DNA from: an uncultured Muribaculaceae bacterium
GTDB lineage: Bacteria > Bacteroidota > Bacteroidia > Bacteroidales > Muribaculaceae
Length of the DNA: 64,000 nt
Direction: 5' to 3'
NCBI GenBank assembly: GCA_934555895.1
Contig: CAKTFH010000001.1
Location: 62,001 to 126,000 of the forward strand
Shown here: positions 57,680 to 64,000 of the stretch, piece by piece
Numbering within the stretch: the first letter of the stretch is position 1
How the letters are laid out: the number at the start of each line of letters is the position of its first letter
The notes under the pieces: generated by a model
Databases searched by the model: none
What the model saw: the letters and a program-made list of their open reading frames with translations, nothing else
What the model was told of the DNA's origin: nothing
Position numbers and translations under genes: made by a program

Positions 57680-58423
57680 ATGCCCATAGCCTGCCATCAC
57701 CATTTCGCCGAAGCGATGCTGCCCCCTCAGGAGCAGCCGGTGTTCACACCCAAAGAACTGTCGCAGTACCCCAAAGGGCGCCGGGCGCTCATTGTGCTAT
57801 CCGGCGGCATGGATTCGGTGACAATGCTCTACGAATACCGCGCCGACATAGCTCTGGCCGTGACATTCAGCTACGGCGCCAACCACAACGCCCGCGAGAT
57901 AGAGTGCGCGTCGTGGCACTGCCGCAATCTGGGCATAGAGCATATAGTGATACCCCTGGGCTTCATCGGCGAATATTTCAACAGCTCGCTGCTTAGCGGC
58001 GCCGACGCCGTGCCGTCGGGACATTACACCGATGCGAACATGCGCTCCACCGTGGTGCCTTTCCGCAACGGCATAATGCTTGCCGTGGCAGCCGGCCTCG
58101 CCGAGAGCCGCAATCTGGGAGTAGTGATGCTGGCCAACCATGCCGGCGACCACGCCATCTATCCCGACTGCCGTCCGGCGTTCGTCGAGGCTATGGGAGC
58201 CGCCATCGCCGCCGGCACCTATGCAGACATCACGCTCTTCTGCCCCTACACCGGCCTCACCAAGGGCGAGATATGTCGCCGCGGTGTGGAGATGGGAGTG
58301 GATTACCGGCGCACTTACTCATGCTACCGCGGAGGAGAACACCACTGCGGCACATGCGGCACATGCACCGAGCGCCACGAAGCTCTGGCTTTCGCAGGCC
58401 TCAATCCAGCCGACTACGACTGA
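57680..58423 (+). CDS. queC: 7-cyano-7-deazaguanine synthase
   Basis: Converts 7-carboxy-7-deazaguanine to preQ0 with ATP and ammonia. 247 residues: PP-loop SGGMDS (41-46), Zn-binding Cys215, Cys223, Cys226 and Cys229 (SCYRGGEHHCGTCGTC). The first about 30 residues (with a His-rich CHHHFAEA) precede the family core, so the true start may be ATG 57716 (M13) or nearby. It follows queF by 19 bases. The order queF-queC, with both present, supports preQ1 synthesis. Confidence 0.95.
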   Translation: MPIACHHHFAEAMLPPQEQPVFTPKELSQYPKGRRALIVLSGGMDSVTMLYEYRADIALAVTFSYGANHNAREIECASWHCRNLGIEHIVIPLGFIGEYFNSSLLSGADAVPSGHYTDANMRSTVVPFRNGIMLAVAAGLAESRNLGVVMLANHAGDHAIYPDCRPAFVEAMGAAIAAGTYADITLFCPYTGLTKGEICRRGVEMGVDYRRTYSCYRGGEHHCGTCGTCTERHEALAFAGLNPADYD

Positions 58424-58483
58424 CGGTGCCTCCCACTAACTCCACCTCAACCGACCACTCACCACATCACATTCATCACCACT

Positions 58484-59674
58484 ATGAAAAAATATGATTT
58501 CGACGAGGTAATCGACCGGCACGGAAGCTGCTGCACCAAACTCGAAGACCTCCCCGCAGTATTCGGCAACCCCGATCTCACACCTCTGTGGATAGCCGAT
58601 ATGGATTTCAGGGTGTGTCCTGAAATCACTGAAGCCCTCCAGCGCCGCATAGCTCATCCCATCTACGGATATTCGCGACCCGCGCCGGGCTACTGGAAGT
58701 CGATTACCGGATGGCTGCGCCGCCGCCACGGCTTCGAAGTGAACAACGACGAAATCACATTTGTGCCCGGTGTGGTGAAAGGTATCGCCTATGCCGTGAA
58801 TTTCTTTACCAAAAAAGGTGATAAGGTGGTCATCCAGCCGCCGGTGTACCATCCCTTCCGCATCGTCACCGAGGGAAACGGCCGCATAGTGGTGCCCAAC
58901 CCGCTGGTTCGCACCCCCGACGGTAACTATGAGATGGACCTCGAGGGCCTGGAGAAAGTTTTCGCCGAGGAGCATCCCCGCCTCATGATTCTATGCAATC
59001 CCCACAACCCCATCGGCATCCAGTGGAGCCGTGAAGTGCTTGCCGAAGTGGGCCGGCTGGCCCGGAAATACGGCGTACTGGTGGTTTCCGACGAGATTCA
59101 CGGCGACCTCATGCTCGGCGGCCGCGCCCACTATCCCTTCGCGGCCTGCGGCGAGGACGCCGAGGCTGTGTCGGTGACATTCGGCGCACCGAGCAAAACC
59201 TTCAATATCCCCGGCCTGGTGAGCTCATGGTGTGTGGTAAAAAATCCCGAAATCCGCGAGCCGTTCTTCAACTGGCTTGAGGTAAACGAATTCAACGCGC
59301 CCACCTTCATATCAACCATAGGCACCGAAGCCGCCTACAACTACGGCGAGCAGTGGCTTGCCGAAGCCATCGACTATATCCAGGGCAACATCGACGCCAT
59401 GGATAGCTTCATAGCCGCACATCTGCCGGGCATCCGCATGGTGCGCCCGCAGGCCTCGTTCCTGGTGTGGATGGACTTCAACGGCCTCGGCCTCGACCAC
59501 GAGGCTCTTGTAGACCTCGTGGTGAACCACGCAGCGCTCGCCCTCAACGACGGCGAGATGTTCGGTCCGCAAGGCCACGGCTTCATGCGCGTGAACGTGG
59601 CGACACCGCGCTGCTGCCTCTTCGCCGCTCTTGAGAAACTCGAGCGCGCCCTCAGCGAGGTGCCCGTACAATGA
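58484..59674 (+). CDS. MalY/PatB-family PLP aminotransferase (C-S lyase type)
   Basis: 396 residues. Fold-type I PLP enzyme of the MalY/PatB group, which includes cystathionine beta-lyases. DEVIDRHGSCCTKLEDL and LWIADMDFRVCPEI at the start, YGYSRPAPGYW, VSDEIHGDLML (Asp for PLP), GAPSKTFNIPGL (the PLP-binding Lys in S-K-T-F-N) and FMRVNVATPR (carboxylate Arg) are all typical. It may split cystathionine or other C-S substrates; aminotransferase activity cannot be excluded. It is 60 bases after queC and 43 bases before aroA. Confidence 0.88.
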   Translation: MKKYDFDEVIDRHGSCCTKLEDLPAVFGNPDLTPLWIADMDFRVCPEITEALQRRIAHPIYGYSRPAPGYWKSITGWLRRRHGFEVNNDEITFVPGVVKGIAYAVNFFTKKGDKVVIQPPVYHPFRIVTEGNGRIVVPNPLVRTPDGNYEMDLEGLEKVFAEEHPRLMILCNPHNPIGIQWSREVLAEVGRLARKYGVLVVSDEIHGDLMLGGRAHYPFAACGEDAEAVSVTFGAPSKTFNIPGLVSSWCVVKNPEIREPFFNWLEVNEFNAPTFISTIGTEAAYNYGEQWLAEAIDYIQGNIDAMDSFIAAHLPGIRMVRPQASFLVWMDFNGLGLDHEALVDLVVNHAALALNDGEMFGPQGHGFMRVNVATPRCCLFAALEKLERALSEVPVQ

Positions 59675-59717
59675 TACACCTCCGCTTTTGCACTCTTAAA
59701 ACGATTTATCCTGAACA

Positions 59718-61019
59718 ATGATATACGTTATCCTCCCCCCTGAAGAGCTCATCGAGGACGCCTCGGTAACCCTTCCCTTGTCGAAAAGCATAGCCATGCG
59801 CATGCTGGTGCTCGACGCGTTAAGCGGCACATACCACGAGACCACCGACGCCAGCGTGGCCCGGTGCGACGACACCCGCATTACCATCAATGCTCTTGAT
59901 GCATGGCGTCAGGCGCCACGCAACGGTGAAAGCGTCACACTCGACATGGGAGCGTCGGGAGCCGCACTGCGTTTCCTCACGGCGTTTTTCGCCCTGCAGG
60001 AGGGTAGCTCGGTGGTGCTCACAGGCACAGAGCGCCTTTGCCAGCGTCCCATGGCGCCACTGGTCGATGCTCTGCGGGAGTGCGGAGCCGACATCAGCTA
60101 TCTCAAGGAGGAGGGCTACGCTCCCCTGCTCGTGAAAGGGACACGCCTCACCGGGGGCGACATTACCATAGATGCTACGGTGTCGTCGCAGTTCATCTCC
60201 GCTCTGCTCATGGCGGCTCCACTAATGGAAAGGGGACTGACCCTGCATCTTGAAGGTGAGCCTGTAAGCCTCCCCTATATCACGCTCACCCTCCATATGA
60301 TGCGTCAGCGTGGAATAGAAGTGGACCGCGAACCACTCAGAATCAGTGTGCTCTCCGCACACTATGCTCCATTCGCACAGCCTGCCGAAGGCGACTGGAG
60401 CGCCGCCGCCTTCTGGTATGAGCTGTCGGCACTCTCCGCCGGATGGATAAAGCTCACCAACCTGCTCACCGACAGCTGCCAGGGCGACAGAGCCGCCGCA
60501 AAATATTTCGAATGCCTCGGAGTGAACACCTCCACCGAAGATGTGGAGGAGGGCGTGGAGCTCTGCCCGTCGCCCGAAGTCTACGGTCGCCTTGACCTCG
60601 ACCTAACCGACAATCCCGACCTCGCCCCGGCTTTAGCGGTGACATGCTGCCTGATAGGCGTGCCCTTCCGTTTCGTCGGTCTCGGCACACTCTCCACAAA
60701 AGAATGCGACCGCCTGGAGGCCATCCGCGAGGAGATGCTCAAGATAGGCCGAGTGGTGGAAAAGATACGCGATTTCGGCCTCGAATGGGACGGCGCTAGC
60801 CGCCCTGTAAGTCAGGTGCGCCCCTTCAGTGCCCACGGCGACCACCGCATAGCCATGGCTTTGGCTCCGATTGCCACCTATATCCCCGGCATAGCCATTG
60901 ACGGCGCCGAATGCGTGGCAAAATCATATCCCGACTTCTGGGACCACCTCCGCTCGGTAGGTTTCAAGGTAGTCGACCTGGCCGCTCTCAGGAAGGAAAA
61001 GGAAGGGGGCAACGAATGA
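59718..61019 (+). CDS. aroA: 3-phosphoshikimate 1-carboxyvinyltransferase
   Basis: EPSP synthase of the shikimate pathway. 433 residues; LPLSKSIAMRMLVLDALS carries the conserved N-terminal Lys/Ser/Arg (normally KSxSxR), MGASGAALRFLTAFFAL the G-A-S-G-x-x-x-R-F loop, TGTERLCQRPMAPLVDALRECGA (R-P-M-x-P-L), DATVSSQFISALLMAAPL (SSQF substrate loop) and SYPDFWDHLRSVGF at the end. These words match the class I/II enzyme with Bacteroidota-type differences. The stop overlaps the next start by four bases (ATGA). Confidence 0.93.
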   Translation: MIYVILPPEELIEDASVTLPLSKSIAMRMLVLDALSGTYHETTDASVARCDDTRITINALDAWRQAPRNGESVTLDMGASGAALRFLTAFFALQEGSSVVLTGTERLCQRPMAPLVDALRECGADISYLKEEGYAPLLVKGTRLTGGDITIDATVSSQFISALLMAAPLMERGLTLHLEGEPVSLPYITLTLHMMRQRGIEVDREPLRISVLSAHYAPFAQPAEGDWSAAAFWYELSALSAGWIKLTNLLTDSCQGDRAAAKYFECLGVNTSTEDVEEGVELCPSPEVYGRLDLDLTDNPDLAPALAVTCCLIGVPFRFVGLGTLSTKECDRLEAIREEMLKIGRVVEKIRDFGLEWDGASRPVSQVRPFSAHGDHRIAMALAPIATYIPGIAIDGAECVAKSYPDFWDHLRSVGFKVVDLAALRKEKEGGNE

Positions 61020-61468
61020 AAGGCGCCCTCATCATACTCGCGGCCCTGGTGGTTGTGGGGCTGGTGCTCTATCTGCTGCACCGCAGAGATGTGCGCCGAG
61101 GCACCGACCTGCCCCCCACGATGGGCCCCATGCCCGACCGGCAGCAGGACGAAGACGGCGACGACTCGGCATGCTGCGGCATGCATGTGACCTGCGAAAA
61201 AGACTCGCTCCTTGCATCGGTGAGCGAGCATGTGGAGTATTTCGACGACGAAGAACTTGATGTTTTCGCCGGCCGTGACCCCGAGAGCTACACCGATAGG
61301 GAGATAGAGCAGTTCCGCGATGTGCTCCTCACGCTGCTCCCCACCGACATAGCACCCTGGGCACGCAGCATCCAGTTGCGCGGCATCACTCTGCCCCCCG
61401 AGGTGCGCGACGAGCTGCTGATGATTGTGGCCGAGGCACGGCGCGCCAAGGACGCAGCCTCACACTGA
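61016..61468 (+). CDS. Small membrane-anchored protein with a Cys/His cluster
   Basis: 150 residues: one membrane segment (about 4-22, ALIILAALVVVGLVLYLL), a Pro/Asp-rich neck, then ACCGMHVTCEKDSLL (about 52-66) with two adjacent Cys, one His and one more Cys, which could bind a metal. The rest (67-150) is helical and acidic, with VEYFDDEELDVFAGRDPE and LLPTDIAPWARSIQLRGI. I recall a similar Bacteroidales family after aroA, in places labelled phospholipase, but I see no catalytic motif for this. ATG 61016 overlaps the aroA stop. The next gene, a metal-type ABC permease, starts 16 bases after its end. Function unknown. Confidence 0.8.
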   Translation: MKGALIILAALVVVGLVLYLLHRRDVRRGTDLPPTMGPMPDRQQDEDGDDSACCGMHVTCEKDSLLASVSEHVEYFDDEELDVFAGRDPESYTDREIEQFRDVLLTLLPTDIAPWARSIQLRGITLPPEVRDELLMIVAEARRAKDAASH

Positions 61469-61484
61469 CCTACTGTTGAGAAAA

Positions 61485-62318
61485 ATGAGCGAACTCATAC
61501 ATTACAGTTTTTTCACCAACGCCCTCATAGGCGTGCTGATTATATCTGTGGCCACAGCAATAGTGGGCACCTACGTGATGGCACGCCGCATGGCTGCCAT
61601 CACCGGCGGCGTGACCCACGCCTGCTTCGGTGGCCTCGGCCTCGGATACTATCTTGGCGTAAGCCCGATAGCGATGGCGGGAGTGTTCGCCGTCACATCG
61701 TCGCTGGCGGTCGAGTGGCTGTCGGCCCGGCACAAGGTGCGTGAGGACTCCGCCATAGCTGTGGTGTGGAGCCTCGGCATGGCTGTGGGAGTACTGTTTG
61801 TGTTTCTCACTCCCGGATTCGTGCCCGAGCTCAACGCATTTCTCTTCGGCAACATACTCAATATCAGCCACACCGACCTCTGGATTTTTGCCGGATATAC
61901 GCTGCTTCTCACAGCGTTTTTCACCTGGAAATTCCGCGAGATAGTGACATGCGCATTCGACCGCGACTTCGCCCGCGTGCAGGGTCTCCCGGTGAGATTC
62001 ATCGCACTGAGCATGATGGTGCTGGTGGCGCTCTGCATAGTGCTCACCATCCGTCTGGTGGGCATCATGATGCTCATGGCAGTGATATCGCTGCCGCAAA
62101 TGGGCGCCGAGGTATTCAGCCGACGGTTCTCCACAGTGATATGGCTCTCGGGAACTTTCTCAATGCTCTGCTCCGTTGGGGGCCTCATAATCTCGGCCTA
62201 TGTGGATGTGCCCTGCTCGGCGCTGATAGTGTTGCTGCTTGCCGCGGTATATTTTTTATGCCGTGGAGGCAAAGGCATCATGCGCATCGCCTCCCGGCGA
62301 AAAACCGCAGGCACATGA
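61485..62318 (+). CDS. ABC-3 family metal (zinc/manganese-type) permease
   Basis: 277 residues, about eight membrane helices. ABC-3 signature: GGVTHACFGGLGLGYYLG (about 40-57; the ITGGVTHACFGG word resembles the family I-S-D-A-I-S-H-S-x-L-x-G), VREDSAIAVVWSLGMAVG and QGLPVRFIALSMMVL. It should form the membrane channel of an importer for zinc, manganese or iron, but neither an ATPase nor a binding protein is near; these must be elsewhere. Start ATG 61485. The end overlaps the GH25 start by four bases. Confidence 0.88.
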   Translation: MSELIHYSFFTNALIGVLIISVATAIVGTYVMARRMAAITGGVTHACFGGLGLGYYLGVSPIAMAGVFAVTSSLAVEWLSARHKVREDSAIAVVWSLGMAVGVLFVFLTPGFVPELNAFLFGNILNISHTDLWIFAGYTLLLTAFFTWKFREIVTCAFDRDFARVQGLPVRFIALSMMVLVALCIVLTIRLVGIMMLMAVISLPQMGAEVFSRRFSTVIWLSGTFSMLCSVGGLIISAYVDVPCSALIVLLLAAVYFLCRGGKGIMRIASRRKTAGT

Positions 62319-63070
62319 GGCTGCGCCTTAAACACCGGAAACATCTGCGCACGCTGTGGCTCACCACAGGAGTGGTGCTTATAGCGGCCATGGGCGTATG
62401 GCTGTATGCCAGTTTTTTCGCCGAGAGAGCAAACCCGTCAGCCGAGGAATATCCGCTGCGCGGCATCGATATCTCGGCCCACAACGGTGAGATCGATTTC
62501 AGCCGCCTATACGCCGACGGGGTGCGCTTTGCCTACATCAAGGCCACAGAGGGGGCTGATTTCATCGACCGCCGTTACCACACAAACGCCAACGGGCTAG
62601 CACGCAACGGCATCCCTGCAGGAGCCTACCATTTCTTCCGTTTCGACCGCGACGGAGAGATGCAGGCGTGGAACTTCATTCATGCCTTGCGCGGCCGCAA
62701 TTTCCTGCTACCCCCGGCCATAGATGTGGAGGAATGGGGCAACGCCGACGATCCAGGCACAAAGCGCGTGCAGAAAGAACTGCGCCGCATGATCGCCCTC
62801 ATGCAGAAAGAGGGATACAATCCCATCGTATACACCAATAAAAAGGGCTACCGCCGCTATGTACGCGACCACTTCACTGATGTGCCCCTATGGATATGCT
62901 CATTCACCGACCCGCCCATCGACAGCGACCCTTCGGTGCCGTGGGCCCTATGGCAGTTCAGCCACCGCGGTTCGGTGCAGGGCATCTCAGGACCCGTAGA
63001 TCTCAACACCATCCACCCATCGCACCCGCTGTTCGCTACTATAAACGCCGCAAGTGTCCCTAAAAATTAG
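62315..63070 (+). CDS. GH25 lysozyme (muramidase)
   Basis: 251 residues: basic start, one membrane anchor (about 13-36) and the GH25 barrel: GIDISAHNGEIDFSRLY (about 49-65, with the conserved Asp), FAYIKATEGADF, AYHFFRFDRD, AIDVEEWGN (about 136-144, catalytic DxE pair), PLWICSFT and WALWQFSH (near 218). It hydrolyses the beta-1,4 bond between MurNAc and GlcNAc. Anchored to the inner membrane, it may remodel or recycle the cell wall. The ATG overlaps the stop of the metal permease. Last gene before the SulP promoter. Confidence 0.92.
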   Translation: MRLRLKHRKHLRTLWLTTGVVLIAAMGVWLYASFFAERANPSAEEYPLRGIDISAHNGEIDFSRLYADGVRFAYIKATEGADFIDRRYHTNANGLARNGIPAGAYHFFRFDRDGEMQAWNFIHALRGRNFLLPPAIDVEEWGNADDPGTKRVQKELRRMIALMQKEGYNPIVYTNKKGYRRYVRDHFTDVPLWICSFTDPPIDSDPSVPWALWQFSHRGSVQGISGPVDLNTIHPSHPLFATINAASVPKN

Positions 63071-63090
63071 GAATATTTAACGAAAAGCCG

Positions 63091-63098
63091 TATCTTTG
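63091..63098 (+). promoter_or_regulatory. -7 element of the SulP transporter gene
   Basis: TATCTTTG, full TAnnTTTG match, 85 bases before ATG 63184. No clear -33. Confidence 0.55.
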
Positions 63099-63140
63099 CA
63101 CCCAAAATTAAAGAGTTATTCAACGAAAGAAGACCACAAG

Positions 63141-63194
63141 ATGGGTCTGTATATTCATTTAGGTACAATAAAGGTTTGTTTTTATGAATTTTAG
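63141..63194 (+). CDS. Possible 17-residue leader ORF overlapping the SulP start
   Basis: ATG 63141 opens a frame encoding MGLYIHLGTIKVCFYEF and ends with TAG at 63192-63194. It overlaps the ATG of the SulP gene (63184) in another frame, so its translation could affect SulP translation. This is a short frame in an AT-rich leader; no homology can be judged. A chance frame is equally possible. Confidence 0.3.
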   Translation: MGLYIHLGTIKVCFYEF

Positions 63195-64000
63195 CGGAAA
63201 ACTCGACTTCCGGCCAAAACTTTGGTCGGCTCTCGGGCATTACAGCGGCAAAAAGTTTCAGGCCGACCTCGTGGCCGGAATCGTAGTGGGCATCGTGGCC
63301 CTGCCGCTCGCCATCGCATTTGCCATCGCTTCCGGCGTAAGCCCCACAGTGGGTCTGATCACAGCCATCATCGGTGGTTTCATGGTATCTGCCTTCGGAG
63401 GCAACTCTGTGCAGATAGGCGGCCCCACAGGCGCCTTCATAGTGATAGTATACGGCATCATCAGCCGCTACGGTCTCGAGGGCCTCGCGGTAGCCACATT
63501 CATGGCGGGCCTTATTCTGGTGCTGATGGGTGTGTTCCGCCTCGGCACGGTCATAAAGTTTATCCCCTACCCCATTGTAGTTGGCTTCACTGCCGGTATC
63601 GCCCTCACCATCCTCTCCACCCAGGTCAACGACTTCCTCGGCCTCGGACTGCGCGACCTCCCCGGCGAGTTCACCTCCAAATGGGCCGTATATTTCCAGA
63701 ACTTCGACAAGATACAGCTCCCCACGCTGCTTGTGTCGCTCGTGTCGCTCGGCATCATCATAGCCACGCCACGCATTTCTAAGCGCATCCCCGGAGCCCT
63801 CACCGCCATCATACTGGTCACCGGCCTCGTGGCACTCGCCAAGGCATATTTCCCCGGCCTTGAAATTGACACCATCGGACAGCGTTTCGGCTCAATGAAA
63901 ACCGACCTCCCCGAGGTGCACGGCTTCGACCTCACCATGGCCAACATCAACCTGCTGCTCCCTTCGGCCTTCACCATCGCCGTGCTCGGCGCCATCGAGT
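63184..64000 (+). CDS. SulP-family anion transporter, partial at window edge
   Basis: The first 272 residues of a SulP/SLC26-type transporter; the right edge cuts it, so the usual C-terminal helices and STAS domain are not seen. Features: HYSGKKFQADLVAGIVVGIV (family N-terminus), ALPLAIAFAIASGVSPTVGL (the P-x-x-x-A-F/Y-x-x-x-A-G-x-x-P word), QIGGPTGAFIVIVYGII (the conserved G-P-T word with anion-site residues) and FIPYPIVVGFTAGIAL (family word). It would exchange or import sulfate, bicarbonate or another anion. Start ATG 63184 is chosen because the protein frame begins there (MNFSGKLDFRPKLW). Promoter at 63091-63098. Confidence 0.9.
   Translation, partial: MNFSGKLDFRPKLWSALGHYSGKKFQADLVAGIVVGIVALPLAIAFAIASGVSPTVGLITAIIGGFMVSAFGGNSVQIGGPTGAFIVIVYGIISRYGLEGLAVATFMAGLILVLMGVFRLGTVIKFIPYPIVVGFTAGIALTILSTQVNDFLGLGLRDLPGEFTSKWAVYFQNFDKIQLPTLLVSLVSLGIIIATPRISKRIPGALTAIILVTGLVALAKAYFPGLEIDTIGQRFGSMKTDLPEVHGFDLTMANINLLLPSAFTIAVLGAIE

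Overview
The window reads as a chromosomal segment of a member of the Bacteroidota, order Bacteroidales, most likely a gut-type lineage such as Muribaculaceae (the family is an inference). Support: GC-rich coding sequence (roughly 55-60 percent by eye); promoters of the Bacteroidota form TTTG-N19-TAnnTTTG in front of many genes, with no Shine-Dalgarno pattern; a single-chain SecDF; the folP-cdaA pair; a DUF4271-hemD-rnpA-yidD-tatD block; secreted carbohydrate-active enzymes; and several secreted proteins with C-terminal tails like the type IX secretion (T9SS) sorting domain. I saw no tRNA, rRNA, CRISPR array, phage or transposase. The segment looks like core genome with islands of secreted glycan enzymes.

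Layout. 1-146 is the start of a secreted protein on the minus strand. 173-2216 is a plus-strand unit (TPR protein, folP, cdaA). It faces a CbbX/SpoVK-like AAA+ ATPase with an uncommon N-terminal half (2224-4104) and a GH78 alpha-L-rhamnosidase (4623-7250). The rhamnosidase and a low-molecular-weight tyrosine phosphatase diverge from promoters that overlap each other. Then come a giant AsmA-like protein, an unidentified secreted protein with a sorting tail, a Na/phosphate symporter, DUF4271, hemD, rnpA, yidD, tatD and an AraC regulator. The minus-strand unit 27298-20036 is rimP-nusA-infB followed by a one-chain fusion of FolK to a superfamily 1 helicase.

27603-32229 carries an aspartate aminotransferase, tyrS and an acyl-CoA synthetase. 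A 1224-residue secreted protein with GLUG-like repeats follows on the minus strand. 36645-43364 is a complete RND efflux operon (adaptor, pump, outer-membrane channel) followed by an LpxA-family acyltransferase, with a palindrome just upstream of its promoter. 43488-52075 is a minus-strand block: a six-hairpin glycosidase behind dnaX (probable TTG start), then a sialate O-acetylesterase behind a GH76 mannanase. 52479-63070 reads plus: secDF, then a tight run of C69 dipeptidase, queF, queC, a MalY/PatB aminotransferase, aroA, a small membrane protein with a Cys/His cluster, a zinc/manganese-type ABC permease and a GH25 lysozyme. A SulP anion transporter runs off the right edge.

How it fits together. 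Folate synthesis appears twice (folP at the left, folK inside the fusion). Both pieces sit beside housekeeping genes: c-di-AMP synthesis for folP, and transcription/translation factors for folK. The secreted enzymes (GH78, the six-hairpin enzyme, sialate esterase, GH76) would attack rhamnose-, mannan- and sialic-acid-containing glycans of host, diet or yeast. No SusC/SusD pair is present, so these are not classic polysaccharide-utilisation loci. The most unusual single object is the FolK-helicase fusion. The regulatory observations (overlapping divergent promoters, the dnaX start inside a promoter element, the efflux operator candidate, the long secDF leader) are the next most useful leads. 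I did not find an obvious new defence or mobile system.
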